Assembly (NCBI GenBank): GCA_036365145.1
Contig: JAEOAD010000004.1
Coordinates: 48,452,001-48,516,000 of the forward strand
Source of the DNA: Orientallactaga sibirica
Lineage: Eukaryota; Chordata; Mammalia; Rodentia; Dipodidae
Reading direction: 5' to 3'
DNA length: 64,000 nucleotides
Within the stretch, counting starts at the first letter, position 1. Every line of letters begins with the position of its first letter. Made by a program: the position numbers and the translations under genes. Below are positions 35,220-47,844 of this stretch, piece by piece. The notes below the pieces were generated by a model. The model saw only the letters and a program-made list of their open reading frames with translations, was not told where the DNA came from and did no database searches.

Positions 35220-38200
35220 CTGAGGATAAAAGAAAAGAAGAGAAAGGTTAATAGTGAATAGGGCACCTAATTGGCACCCCAAACATCGCAAGCTCGGTGC
35301 TGAAAGGCAGCATGGTCCTCTGCTGTACAGATGCAATCCCTGTCCTGTTCACTTTGTAGATAATGGATCTCAAGGATGCCTCTAGTTCACAGCTTGATGA
35401 CATTATCTTCATTTCATCTCAAATCCAAAAAGCATTAAGCAGCATGAACATTTGGGATCCTATTCATTATTCAGTTAACAGCACCATTTATGGTTTTCCA
35501 TTAAAGTAGCTGCAAACTTCCTTAGGCAATCTTTAAAAAAAACCTAATGAATATGATAAAAATAACCCTGGACAACTACTGAGGGACAAGGAAGATAGGT
35601 GACAAGGATCAAGTTCCACATGGGTCAATAAGGCGTATATTCAAATTCTGCACTAATCAGAAAGCCTTCATGGTTTTAGAAAATGTTCAATACATTGAAA
35701 CATTCAACAAAAATGATTTAAAATGTGTATTAAAAGATGAGAGGGACAAGAAGGTTGCCAGGGGATACCCAGCTAAGCAGGCACCTAGCCAGGAAATCTG
35801 AGGTGGAGGCCCAGCTCCACAGTATGGTATTAACTTTACTTACTTGTAAGAAGATAGGGGTGTGTGGAATGCTTGTTCCAAATGCCTATGAAACTCAGGG
35901 ATGTTGGGAGGTTCGGAGAGACAATGAAGTCAGGAAAATTTATTTTGCACATGAATGCATAAAAACAAAACAATTTACCAAAGCATTTTTGAAGAGGTGT
36001 TCTATTTTTTTTGGGGGGGGTGGGTTGTAATGAAATGCATTGGCTTATTAGAATGAATGAAAAAAAACTCTGAAATGTATCAGGCAAACATGTGCATACC
36101 TCCACATAGAAAGTAATGCTATATACTATAATTGAAATGAAAGTTATTTGCTGTGTTTGTTAATAACAACATAATGATGACTACCACAAGAAGATTACAC
36201 TCACCTTGCAACTCTAAGCTCAAAGCACCAAGGAAAACAATTGTCCCTCTTATTTATTTGACAACAAGGTGTATGATAACATAGGATTCTAGAATGGTTA
36301 AACTCTAAGCAGAGCATTTCTATAGGCTGAATGTTTGTGTCTCTCCAAAGTTCATGTGTGATAAGATCTGGGGTAGATAGGATGGTTGAGAGGTCATCAG
36401 GTCATGGGAGTGGAGCGTTCATGAATGAGACACCATCCCTTCTGTTATCATATTTTACTATGGTAACCTGAAATGGCCAAGACAAGCACCGGTGCTTTTA
36501 GCAGCACCTTAAAAAGAATGTATTTCCCACAAAACTGCACTTTTAGGACTGGAAGGCATTAGCAAGGAAAGTGGAGTATTCAGAAAGATGTTTGTGACAA
36601 TGAAGTCTAGGAAAATAGGGCTCTGGCTTCCACACCCTTTGAGCCAAGGTCAAATTTCAGTGTTAATAACTATCTCTTACTCATGGTATCATAATTTGGG
36701 AAGATGCCTTGGAGCGGTTAAAAGGACAAGTTAGATCACGTCTAGAAACTGCAGAGTTCATGAGAGAGCCTCGCAGTGTAATTACCATATTCATGAGTGG
36801 CTCTGCAGTTGAAGCATAATCACAAGCCAACTTCTTTGAGTTGCGTAAAATACCTATAAAATTAGTACTCCCGTTCTACACCTAGGTTGTGGAGTTGACA
36901 GGAAATTACTGTCAGTTAACTCAAGTGAAGAGGACTCATAGGCTGTATCACAGGATACAGCCATGTTAGGGCTTCTCCTGCCCAACTGTGTGGTCCTCAT
37001 TACAAGTTGCACATGGTCATCCAGGTATGACTCCGTCATATTTGACTCTTTAAAATACATGCACATGTATGAAATTATTACATTGTAGCAAATAGATAAG
37101 TCTGCATAAAAGGAGCAATGTGTGCCTAAAACTGAATTAGACAATTTTCCATCTAAAGCTCTGTTCAGTGATTATATAATACATATGTTAAAGATCTAAT
37201 AAATATCTCATGAGCATGTTCAATCTGAAAAGTGCTCTGAAGGCTCAAGAGTGACTTCAAACTGTGATCTGCTGCATATATTTATGTAGACATGATTATG
37301 TACAAAGTGTTATAATTGCATCCCCACATATGGCATTTTTCTTTCCAGACTACTAATATTTTCTGTATTTGAATAGCAATGTATCTGCCTGCCCTTCAAC
37401 CTTTCATGTTGAATCTACAGAGCTGGCATGAAACAGACCACGGATAATTTTGGGACACAGTCCTCACAACCTGTCTCAGAGGCAAGCAAATTCTCAGCTC
37501 CAGCCATGAACATTTAAGTTAGTTTGGATTACAGTTAAGACAAAAGTAGGTATTACATTCCACAGAGCACTTATCTCAGTGTCTTTCATGTGGCAGAATT
37601 TTTGCCTTAAATGTGGAGTATCATAGCAGCTGTCATGCCAACATTCTAGTTAAGGTTTCTAAAAGGCTTTCATGTCCTTTTATAAACAGAAACTTAGATA
37701 TATACATATGGATTGCAGTGTCCCATTACAGAATTCAAGACAGCTTTAAATAATATACTGAAAGACCAGTTAGGCCCAGGAGTTACAATTGTGTAAAAAT
37801 TGTGATTGGCTCCCACCTGGCCTCACCTGTCTATCAGCTATCCTTGGAATACTCAGCTTTCTCTAACTATGTCATGTTGCTTATTTATATTCTTGTCTAA
37901 TCTGAATAATGCAAACTGGAATTCCATTTCAATGCATCCTTAGCCTTGAACTTGCCTAAGGAGTATCCTTAGGATAGTTCTGTGGGTAACAGAGAAGATA
38001 CGGAGCATGCAACTCCCCGTTAACTGTATGTACACAAAAACGTCTAAATGCCTTTACAGAGACAATCCCAATAAGACCTCGATATTCAAGTTGCTTATGA
38101 TAACACTTAGTTGCATTTGATTTCCTTATATGATATGTCTTGAGCTGGAAATTTCCCAGCTAGGAATTATAAGAAAAGCCCCATCTTTGACATGCAAATA

Positions 38201-38839
38201 TTGACTGACCAGCGGTTGACAATAATACATGCTGGTATTACAGAATTCATGGAGTGATACAAAGAAGTATCATTAGGCAGGAATCTAAAATTCTCCTTTA
38301 TGGGATATGGTTTAACCTCACCTTCAATGATGCCTCATTGTTGTTTCAGAAACAATTCATCCATGTGTAATGTACAGTATCCCCCCCCCTTTTGTGCCTT
38401 GATGCAAAATGGTGCTTGATTTATATATTTACAGGCTGCTTCTAAGCTACAAAATGAATGGAAGATAGCACGCCTGCTCCAGCTGCATACTTAAGCATTC
38501 CCTCTGTTGTAGAAGCAGCCCTGTGCCATCAGCAGCCTTCAGACTTTTCCCTCTGCAAGAGAAACAGAGTCAGCAGCTGTTGAAGTGACTGTATCCTGTT
38601 CTCCAGCAAAGGGGCTTTCCAGGCTTACTCTGTCTGCTAAAGCAACTGGGTTTTGATTTGAACTTCACTAATAACACACAAAGGAATGTCCTCACTAAGT
38701 GGCCCAGCATTAATCAGCAAGGACAGGGCTAAGAAGTAAGAAGTGGTTACTCAATCTGTTGGGACCTGCCACAAACTGTGATGTTGGCCTGAGGAAGATC
38801 CCCTATGGGTGTAAACGCCACATGGCTGGGTCTCCTTAC
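35220..38839 (-). other. CERS6: CERS6 intron (3620 bp), mostly unique sequence
   Basis: Compared with the rest of the window this intron is poor in recognisable young repeats. Apart from an old LTR-like fragment at 36323-36460 and a G-run at about 36013-36021, I see no SINE, LINE or LTR. It has the longest SINE-free run among the introns. Open frames in it are short and look accidental. Confidence 0.8.
36323..36460 (+). repeat. Ancient LTR-like repeat, first half
   Basis: GGCTGAATGTTTGTGTCTCTC and GGTCATCAGGTCATGGGAGTG are the same pattern as 17104-17270 and 33501-33816, cut off in the middle. Confidence 0.5.
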
Positions 38840-38890
38840 CTGGTAGGGGTAGTTGTACCAGCAATGCTTTGTATTCCACAACCAAGGGGT
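38840..38890 (-). CDS. CERS6: CERS6 coding exon (probably exon 5), start of TLC domain
   Basis: This 51-base exon encodes exactly 17 residues in phase 0: [17 protein letters not shown]. That is the WYNYPYQ segment near the start of the TLC domain of ceramide synthases. The acceptor is a pyrimidine-rich tract ending CCCAG, and the donor is GTAAGG. CERS6 is an endoplasmic reticulum membrane enzyme that joins a sphingoid base to fatty acyl-CoA, with a preference for C16 (palmitoyl) chains, giving dihydroceramide and ceramide. The exon is too short to tell CERS6 from CERS5 alone; the following exons decide it. The preceding exon, with a sequence like YGVRFLKK, should lie at higher coordinates and was not found up to 64000. 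Confidence 0.93.
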
Positions 38891-39452
38891 CTGGGAAAAA
38901 AAGACAAAGAAACAGACTTTACATGTTTTAGAATATTATTAAAAGGATAAGAGATGATTGCGATGGGTTCTCAGAATTTCAATAAATTGCCTATGTGAGA
39001 ATAAGAGGGCTTAAAACAGTAAGAATAGGATGTTAAAGCAACTAATATTGCACCATACCTTCTCTCTGGCATGAAGTTTATTTCACCTGATATATATATA
39101 CATATATACATAAATATATATCCTGGAGTCACTTAGCCATCCCTGCAATGTAACCAATATCAATTGCAGTGCCACCAGGACCAGATGCAAATCATCCATC
39201 TCACTTATGAAAAAGACAATGCTGACAAGCGGTTCAAACTACCCTAAAACTCCTTGGACTCAGTAATTACAAAACAACATTACTCATGCCTTGACGAAAA
39301 TTCAGTGACATGCAAGTGTATCTCTCTCACCTCGGCGGGACAGCATGGACTACCCTCACAGCACATGACTCCTCCAAATTGGTGGTCCAGACTTTTATGA
39401 CAAAACATTCTTCATGTGATTACAATTCTCTGCCTTACAAAACTTTATAATT

Positions 39453-39990
39453 AAATTCAACACCTACCAAAGCAGAGATCCAGAGGCTCCTAAGAGCCCA
39501 TCACTTAAAATGCAGACATGGCTCAGGGAATTTTTTTAAAAATTATTTTTAAAGATATTTATTTATTTGAGAGAGAGAGAGAGGGAAAGACAGAATGGGG
39601 CACCAGGGCCTCCAGCCACTGTAAACAAACTCCACTTTGTGCATCTGGCTTATGTGAGTCCTGGGGAATTGAACCAAGGTCCTTTGGCTTTGCAGGCAAA
39701 CGCCTTAATGGCTGAGCCATCTCTCTAGCCAAGGCTCAGGGAATTTTGAGGAAGAGGGGGTGGAAAGATTGTTAGAGCTACAAATCAGGGGCATCATGCA
39801 CAGAGACATTGCCTCTTCCCTATAACTGACTGCTACCCCACAATGCATGACCCATGATCCATATGGGGGTGACCTGCATCCCCAACGAGGAGGGCCTCTT
39901 TGGAAAAGGGGCAGGGATGAGGGAAAGGATGGCACCAACATGTGTCATTTACATACTAAGTATGTCCATATCTAATAAAAATAAATTAAA
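39453..39990 (+). mobile_element. L1-like 3' end with target duplication, carrying a DIP insertion
   Basis: Flanked by a perfect 14-base duplication AAAACTTTATAATT (39439-39452 and 39991-40004). The 3' part has GGGATGAGGGAAAGGATGGC, ACCAACATGTGTCATTT and an AATAAAAATAAATT tail, matching 178-315 and 22293-22421. Confidence 0.85.
39541..39733 (-). mobile_element. DIP-like SINE inside the L1-like fragment
   Basis: Antisense copy with a small middle deletion. The L1-like sequence GGCTCAGGGAATTTT occurs on both sides as its target duplication. Confidence 0.9.
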
Positions 39991-40240
39991 AAAACTTTAT
40001 AATTGGAAAAATCCAAGGGGGCATAAAGACTCTAAACCTTATAATAATCAGAGATAGGTTGATTTGATTTAAAATAGAGTGCTGAATTATCCAACAATAA
40101 TAGTGCAAACTTTCTTGTTTTTGTATTAATTTTATCAATCTTATACATCCCTCACCCATCTATAGCTATCAATATTTTGTAAGATACATCTCTATACACT
40201 TGATACATATCTAAATATTTTTCATGATTCATTCTCCATT

Positions 40241-40587
40241 TGTGGCAGTATGAATGGGATATATATTCCAAAGCCTCAATTGTTTGGAATATTGGGTCTG
40301 CAGCTGGGGCAATTTGGGAAGTGGAGCCATGCTGGAAGAGGTGTGCACTGGGGGGTGACCTTGAGTTTTATTAGCCCAGCTGGCCAGTGCTAGTTAGCTC
40401 AGTTTCTTGAAGCTTCCTGCTAGCTGATGTGGCAAGATGTGCTTCCCAGTCTCTGCTCTGCCATGCTTTCTAAACCACCACAGTAAAGCTTCCTCTCAAT
40501 GATAAAAGCCTGAAATAGAGCCTTTCCTTCTATAAGCTGCTTCTGGTTGGGTGCAACACCCCTGTATCTTATCATTCTTGTACCACA
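40241..40587 (+). repeat. Solo MaLR-type LTR
   Basis: TGTGGCAGTATGAATGGG start, GCCTGAAATAGAGCC (decayed AATAAA region) and GTACCACA end, 347 bases. I see no clear 5-base duplication. Confidence 0.75.
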
Positions 40588-41291
40588 GGAATGAAGATGG
40601 TTAGCTTCAGAGAGCTAATATTTGTTGAGAACCCCCTATGTCAGATATACTTTTAATGATTCTTAGTCATAATAACTACTAATATTTATCTTATTTTGGC
40701 AATGGGTAAATATAAGCACTGAGTCTGCAAACACGTTGCTGGTTAGATAACTCAACAGAGTCCAAACTGCAAATAAAATAGACTGCCTTGTCCCATACTG
40801 AAACACAACTACATTTGATCTCTGAGTCAGATTAAATTGAATCAGACCTCAGGGTGGGGAGTAAGATAAAGGGGAAACAAGAAACATTTCAGTGTACTAA
40901 TGTTCCCAGCTCTTGGCACTTCCCCTTCACTTAGTATTATTCATTTTCTTTGTGAGATTTTTACTTTGCTGCTGGATTTCCATTTGTTCCCCATCAATAC
41001 TCATCATGTGGTCTCACTGCTCTTGACAATGAGGATCTGAGTCATGTCTGTGTTTCCTCCACATATTTTACCTGCAGCAGTGATGTTCCCTATTGATCCC
41101 ATGGGCTGAATATGAGGAATAGGTGAGATAGGATATATAAAAACACCATGACAGACAACAAAAATCCTCAAAACACCATAACAGCTTCTAAAAATTAATA
41201 TACTATTGTATTTTTATAGTCATTTTGTAAATATATGCCCACTGAAGAAAATATAAAATAAAAAACAACAAATATATTTTTAAGTATAGTC

Positions 41292-41297
<6 letters not shown>

Positions 41298-41326
<29 letters not shown>

Positions 41327-41470
41327 GTTTTTCAAGGTAGGGTCTCACTCTAGCCCAGGCTGACCTGGAATTCATTCTGTAGTCTCAGGTTGGCCTTGAA
41401 CTCACAGCAATCCTCCTACCTCTGCCTCCCGAGTGCTGGGATTAAAGGCGTGCACCACCATGCCCGGCTC
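41298..41470 (-). mobile_element. B1 SINE
   Basis: Antisense B1 with a T run of about 30 and the end CACCACCATGCCCGGCTC. It is flanked by ATAGTCTA on both sides. Confidence 0.94.
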
Positions 41471-41659
41471 ATAGTCTATTTTTGTTTTGTCCTATACAAT
41501 ATAGAAATAAATATACAGATTTATTTTGTAAAATATTTTTGTTTATTTATTTGTGAGGAGAGAATGAATGAATGAATGAATATGGGTGCACAAGAGCCTC
41601 TTGCTATTGCAAAAGAACACCAGATGCATGTACCACTTTGTGCATCTGGCTTTATATGG

Positions 41660-41712
41660 TGTGCTGGATTGAATGTGAATCTATGTCCCCCATAGTCTCA
41701 GGGATTTTTCTG

Positions 41713-41748
<36 letters not shown>

Positions 41749-42264
41749 TTGGGCGCACCAGTGGTTTCTCATCTGCTGTGAATGAACTCCAGATGCGTGT
41801 GCCCCCTTGTGGGCAAGTGCGGCATTGTGCCCTTGTGTCACTTTTGCGTCTGGTTAAACGTGGGATCTGGAAATTGGAACTGGCGTTCTAAGGCTTGGCA
41901 GATAGGTGCTTTAACCGCCAAGCCATCTCCCTAGTCCGCCTCAGGGATTTTTGATTAAGATTCATCTTCCAACTTAAATCTACAGCAGCCTGCTGAAGGA
42001 AGTGTCACTGGGGATAGATCTTGAATACAGCCTTACTAGGTGTATAGAAGGCAGTTTGAGCCCTGGCTGTGCATGTTTGCTGGCTGTTGGTGCTTGCTTC
42101 TGCTGGTAGTTGTCTCTCTCTGCTGTAGATGCTGAAGTGAGCCAATTTCATCCATCACTGATGGTGTCTCCTCTGGAATCTGTAAGCCTGAAATAAACCT
42201 TTTACTCCCATAAGCTGCTTATGGTCAGGGGTTTGTCCCAGCAATGAGAAAGTAACTGGTATAC
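41660..42264 (+). repeat. MaLR-type solo LTR inside a DIP and itself interrupted
   Basis: TGTGCTGGATTGAATGTGAA start, CTGTAAGCCTGAAATAAACC signal region and an end near CTGGTATACA. Without the inner SINE it is about 360 bases. Confidence 0.82.
41710..41939 (-). mobile_element. Long-variant DIP-like SINE inside the LTR
   Basis: Perfect 13-base target duplication CTCAGGGATTTTT (41697-41709 and 41940-41952). It holds the long-variant middle block and ends AAGCCATCTCCCTAGTCC. Confidence 0.94.
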
Positions 42265-43587
42265 ATGGGTACTGGGGAATTGAACTGGGGATTGAACATC
42301 AGACTTTGCAAGTAATCACTTTAAACCATGGTGCCATCTTCAAAGACCAGATTTATTGTTAAGAATATATCTATATACATAAAATGTGAACACATCATAC
42401 CAAAACCTATTTTAAAGTACAGTATACATGTTACTACCTTGTATTCTGATAAATTTATCTTCACAATTAACTAAAAATCCCAAGGGAAAAATATGTCATA
42501 TGCATGTTTAGCCCCAGCTTAACATCAGTGTTCAAGTTGACAGTTCAGCATGTTCTGAATGCAAACAAAAAGAATTATATGATCGAATGTGAGGTCTATA
42601 ACAAGCCTGGTAGTATTCATTTCAATATATCAGTTGTGAGCTTCTAGAGCCTGCTGTCTCTGATTACCCTGCACAGGGGCTCTTGCCTCTGAAAAAAAAA
42701 AGGCAAAAATCTAGACACTGTAAATTTAACAGAGCCACCTGGGCCCCAGCTCATTGGCAAGCATCTTTGCCAAACATTTTAATAACACATACTTTCACAC
42801 AAGTAGGTGTTCCTTTGTTCCCATCTGACAATCCAAGATACAAATATCACTTTCTACATGAGAGTCCATTTTTCTAAGATCTTGTATGATACCTCGAAGC
42901 ACTACTAGGCAGGTGGCACAAAGGTCTTTACAGGTTCAGAGGAGACAATAGATGCCATGGGAAGGCAATTCTCTTGATGTGTTGCACATCTTCAGAACCC
43001 CATAGCCATTAGTTTAAATCAGAAGTGCTCTCAATTATAAAACTTTAAATGCTATGTACACATGCCCAAATGCCAAACCAGCTGAAATCTGGAATGTACT
43101 GGACTCAACATCTTGGTAAGTGATATTCAGCCTGTAAATGTGCATTGGTCTATGAATCTGCAACTTGTAATGTGATATATTACATTTGATTGTTGTAATT
43201 TGAGTTGGTCTTATATTATTGCTTATTACTTCCTATAGTCATTTTCTCTACTGACCAAACTTATCCATTTTCTAACTAGTTTTCACAGAGGTTCTGGGGA
43301 TCTGAGCCCATTGAGGCTGTCCTATGTCAATCTTTTAAGACACCTGCTGGCTATGTTACTTTGATCAGTGACAAAAAGTATGAGAATTAAATGAGATACT
43401 ATGTATGAGATACTATACTAATATATTAAATCTTTGAACTATTTTATATATTATTTCAGTGTACAGATCTAGAGACAAATCATGATATTCATAGCTATTA
43501 GAATAAATTTTGAGAATCACTGGATCTTTTAGACTTTATAAACTTTATAACAGCCCTTGATATAATATGGCCATGTGAAAAGGCATA

Positions 43588-43798
43588 TTTTTTTAATTTT
43601 GGAGAGAGAGAGAATTGGCACACCAGGGCCTCAGCCACTAAATTGATTTCCTGATGCTTGCACCACCTAGTGGGCATGTGCAACCTTGCACTTGCCTCAC
43701 CTTTGTACATCTAGCTTTATGTGGGATCTAGAGAGTTGAACATGGGGCCTTAGGCTTTGCAGGCAAACTCTTTCATCACTAAGCCATCTCCCCAGCCT
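43588..43798 (-). mobile_element. Intermediate-variant DIP-like SINE
   Basis: Antisense copy with CACCTAGTGGGCATGTGCAA and a TTGCACTTGCCTCACCTT block. It ends AAGCCATCTCCCCAGCC. Confidence 0.82.
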
Positions 43799-43854
43799 GG
43801 CATTTGATTTCTGAAAGCTGTTTTGTCACACACTGAGAACCCCTGTGAAGCTGG

Positions 43855-44053
43855 AGCTGTAGCATCTAAAATTCAAGCATACCTAAAAGACATTGGAGGC
43901 AGAAACAGAAGAATCTTCCTGAATTTGAGGGCCAGCTAGCTTGGCGAATGCAGCAATGACCATTGAGTGACCCTGCCTCAAACAAGGTAGAAGGTGGGAC
44001 CAACATCTGACGTTGACCTCTGACCATGACATAGGTGCATGTACTCACTCACA

Positions 44054-44104
<51 letters not shown>
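43855..44104 (+). mobile_element. B4-like SINE with CA tail
   Basis: GAGGGCCAGCTAGCTTGGCG, TGACCCTGCCTCAAACAAGG, CATCTGACGTTGACCTCTG and a (CA)n end at 44055-44103, the B4A order. Confidence 0.7.
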
Positions 44105-44105
<1 letters not shown>

Positions 44106-44701
44106 AAAAAATATTTACAAAGGAAATGGCAACTAAGAGCCTGTCCAATTGTTAAAATACAGATTGTGATTCAGGAGATCTGGCCAAGGGGGTAAAAGTC
44201 TACATTTCTAAAGCTTTCCAGGTGGTATTGATACTGTTTGATTCATGGACCATATTTTGTCAGTAGTAAGGTACTAAGGGGATATAAGAAGGATGATTGT
44301 AAACACCTAAGGATATTTCACAAATTCAGTGTATTGAATGAGTTATTGAATTGTTTCAAATCTTTACAATAACCATTGCTAGTAAACTAACAGCTAGAGG
44401 CAATGTTTCTCTCTCCACCTTCCTGTTTGATGTAACGACACATCTAATCTCCAGCAGAAGGGCCATGAGCAGAATTTATGTGAGCCACTTTAGGATGTTG
44501 TTCTTAACAGTGACTGCGAATAAGTTTGTCATATTCCTTCTTTATTGCCATTGGAATGGAGATGATGAAAACCTTTGGCTCTGAAATAGAAGTTTTTATT
44601 AAGGCTAGTGTCAGGGGCTCCCTCCCAGCCATGGTCTGCTTACTTCTGCATTGTTTATAAAGGTAAATAAATCTCTATCATTTCTTTCATATCACAGCTA
44701 T

Positions 44702-44705
<4 letters not shown>

Positions 44706-44752
<47 letters not shown>
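44706..44752 (+). repeat. (TC)n(AC)n microsatellite
   Basis: A TC run passing directly into an AC run. Confidence 0.95.
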
Positions 44753-44753
<1 letters not shown>

Positions 44754-44994
44754 CCCACCACAGCTTACTTTCTAACATATGCATCAAGGTAAGTATCACT
44801 TAAAAAACCACCTCAGTGATATATAGTAATAAAAAGAGCTACTCACTTAGTAAGCAGTGAATGTGAGATATCAACCCAGACTAGCCAGGCTCTTTCACTG
44901 AGTGTACAAAGAATAGGTAATAAAAGAAAAACACGATGGACATGGAGAGACATTCCTAATTTTTACACTGTTGCTTCAAAACATTGAGGTCTTA

Positions 44995-45184
44995 GGCTGG
45001 AGAGATGGATCAGTGGTTAAGTTGCTTGCCTACAATGCCCAAGGACCCAGGTTCAATTCCCCAGTACCCATACAAAGCCAGATGCACAAAGTGGCACATG
45101 CGTCTGAAGTTTGTTTATAATGTCTAGAGGCCCTGGCGGCATGTCCATTCTCTCTCTGTTATCTGCTCCTCTCTCTGTGTTGGA

Positions 45185-45223
<39 letters not shown>

Positions 45224-45238
45224 AATGTACTTTTTAAA
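44995..45238 (+). mobile_element. DIP-like SINE with expanded AAAT tail
   Basis: GGCTGGAGAGATGGATCAGTG head. The tail holds about ten tandem AAAT units (45186-45224). Confidence 0.9.
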
Positions 45239-45436
45239 AAACCACTGAGGTTTCATTAGAAAGGACTTCCAAATCCAGTTTAATATATAGAACAATCCCT
45301 ATGCTTAGATGAATACCAAGCTTCTTCTAATAGGGAGCTCCATGATATCAATCACAGGGAGATGGCCTCTGTCTTACTGTATTTTTCTCCTGGTCAAAAG
45401 AAATTGTATCAACATCTTTGTAAAGCTACCATGGAC

Positions 45437-46092
45437 TGAACTGTCTTCTCCCCTTCATGTGTAACTCTAACCTCCAACATGATGTATCTGGAGACAGGGC
45501 CTTTAGATTTTTTTCTCATGTATGAATACTCATACTCAGAAGACAGATTTCAGCAAGAAGATGCCCATCTGTGTGCAAGAAAGTGAGCCGTCATTCGACA
45601 CTGATGCCTTACAGACCTTCCTCTGGAGCTTCAAGCCTCCAGAAGCATGAGGAATAAAGTCTGTTGTTTCAAGCCATTCAGTGGTGTGGTAGTGTGAATA
45701 GATGTCCCCCAGTATTTTCAGTGCTTCATTAGTTTGTAGTTTGCATCTGCAGCCTCCTGGCTAGAGGCTGTGTCACTGGGTGGATCTTAAGGTGTGGTGG
45801 TGGGCCTGAGATTTCAATCTAAGCATATGCAAAGTGTGCCTAGCTGGAGTTCTTGAAGTGTGTTGTGCTGTGTAGCTTTTGGCTTGTGGCTTTTCTCTCA
45901 GGTGTTTGGCCCTGTGAAAGCAGGCCAGCTTCTTCTGCCATTATGGAACTTTCCCTGGATCTGTAAGCTTCAATAAATATCCCTTCCTCCATAACTGTGC
46001 CTGGTCTGGAAGTTTATCTCAGTGAACCTGAAGCTGTCTGCTACAAGTGATATTTTGTTACAGCAGTTGAGCTAACTGTAAGACAATGCCTC
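45437..46092 (+). repeat. Old LTR-like repeat split by a younger LTR
   Basis: Left part 45437-45684 has TATCTGGAGACAGGGCCTTT and CCTCCAGAAGCATGAGGAAT, ending TTCAAGCCATTCAGTGG. Right part 46046-46092 continues AGTGATATTTTGTTACAGC. In the family pattern these are contiguous (phrase 'cattcagtg..gatattttgttac'). Confidence 0.7.
45685..46045 (+). repeat. Solo MaLR LTR inside the old LTR
   Basis: TGTGGTAGTGTGAATAGATG start, CTTCAATAAATATCCCTTCC signal and CTGCTACA end. It is the same type as 23858-24244 but on the other strand. The five-base flanks AGTGG / AGTGA differ at one position. Confidence 0.87.
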
Positions 46093-47143
46093 CTAAATGA
46101 TGTCTAGCAGCTACTAAATTACTTATCACATGAGTTCTATTCAGGATGACATAAAATATATCAATAAGGCCACAGAATAGTGGTTGAGAAATTACCTCTC
46201 ACACTCTCAATTTAACCCACAATGTACAGTGGGATTTTTCATTACATTATCCACACCTACTCACAAACACCAACTCAGTGGCAAACATATCCATCAACAG
46301 AGTCCCAGGGGAGGCATCTGTGGCTCTTTTCACCCTGAGCAAACCTAAGTCCAGCAGCGGGATAGAGACCAGAGCTCTTCTGAGAATCACCCTGTAGCCT
46401 TCCTTTGCATTCAGAGCATATGTATGTACATATGACCTAAGTGCTATTTCTTAGTTCACATTTTTCATTTAAATAGTTAGAGGCATCTCCTTAAGTGCCA
46501 GTACATCTATTTTATTAAATTTATTCTTTTGTCAGCTGTACTAAAGAGGTTCCAAATGGATCAGGTCTGATCACTTTATCACTTGGTATAATTAGGTTAA
46601 AGACATAATAAATTTTGAAGCAAAGACTAGAAAGAGAGAAAAGAACATTAAGTTAGCTGGATAAAGGTTCCATGTTTACATAGAAACATAAATGCACATG
46701 CACACAAATACACCGTTTTCAAGAAGCAGTGAGTTCCTGCCTGAATATTGGTTTATTTCATGATTATTCTGATTTAATAAGAGATCATAAACCATATGAA
46801 GTATTTAGTCTGTTGTTTCATCAAAGATATGAGAGGTATGTGGATCTCTACCCCAAACCTCAGTTTTGGCTATTTCCATCAAGTCTCCTCTTGGTTTTCA
46901 CATAAGATAAAGGAAGAGGGTCTAACCAACATGCTATTCTCTATATAGTTACAGTCCTAAATAATGCTTGGATTATGCATGAAAATACCAGAAAGGTAGC
47001 TCCCTGAATCTCCATTAAAACTGTTACAAAAGTATTGCAAATCTTTTTAGGAAACTGCTTTCACTGAAATTACCCTGAAAACACTCTTATTGCATTACAT
47101 TTAAAATTTTAGACCTTTTGCTTATATTGAGGACTTGCTTCCT

Positions 47144-47310
47144 GGCTGGGCATGGTGGTGCATGCCTTTAATTCCAGCATTTGGGAGGCAGAGGTAGAAA
47201 GATCGCCATGAGTTCAAGGCCACCCTGAGACTACATAGTGAATTCCAGGTCAGCCAGGGCTAGTGTGGGACCCTACCTCAAAAAACCAAAAGAAAAATTA
47301 TATAATAATA
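47144..47310 (+). mobile_element. B1 SINE
   Basis: GCTGGGCATGGTGGTGCATG start and CCCTACCTCAAAAAACC end, followed by an A-rich, AAC/AAT-rich tail. Confidence 0.92.
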
Positions 47311-47844
47311 ACAACAACAATAAAATAAATAAATAAAGTAAAAAAGGAAAGACATATGCTTCCATGCCTGTGTCTGTAATAAATGTAAACTGGAAATGAC
47401 AGCATTTGTTCAGGCTGAGACCAGTGTATAATTCCATGTGAATTTATTTTTCAAATTTAGTGCAAAGGAAGAAACAAAGCTCAATAAGTTATCTCTTGCC
47501 ACAGGAGAATGAGGTTATCCCACAGAGACCCTTTACTTTGGCTGTAGGAAGCAGACGTCTAGCCATAAAGCTCAACAACAGCCTCTATGATCATCTTTCC
47601 ATGTCTTTGTATAGTTCCTTTTCCATGTGTATTTTTAATGTTTAATATTTACATTATAGAAATACTGAAATTCCTTTTGGGAAACACTTAGCTGTATACT
47701 TTATTATAAATCAGATCAATTCAGAATAATAATCTAGTATTAATTTAAAACTCAGAATTAAAAGATATATTTTCATATATTCTGAGTTTTAAAAATATAT
47801 AAAAAATTGGATTTCCTTGTCGCTCAGCCTAAATAAAGATGGGC

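Larger units (their letters stand above)
41530..42345 (-). mobile_element. DIP-like SINE split by an LTR (outer layer of a three-layer nest)
   Basis: The SINE runs 41530-41659 up to TCTGGCTTTATATGG and resumes at about 42265 with ATGGGTACTGGGGAATTGAA, ending ACCATGGTGCCATCTTC. Rejoining the two parts gives the usual order of an antisense DIP. The inserted LTR lies between. Confidence 0.85.

Noticed and set aside
44055..44103. Direct repeats that might look like a CRISPR array
   Set aside because: They are a CA dinucleotide run at the end of a B4 SINE, in a mammalian intron.
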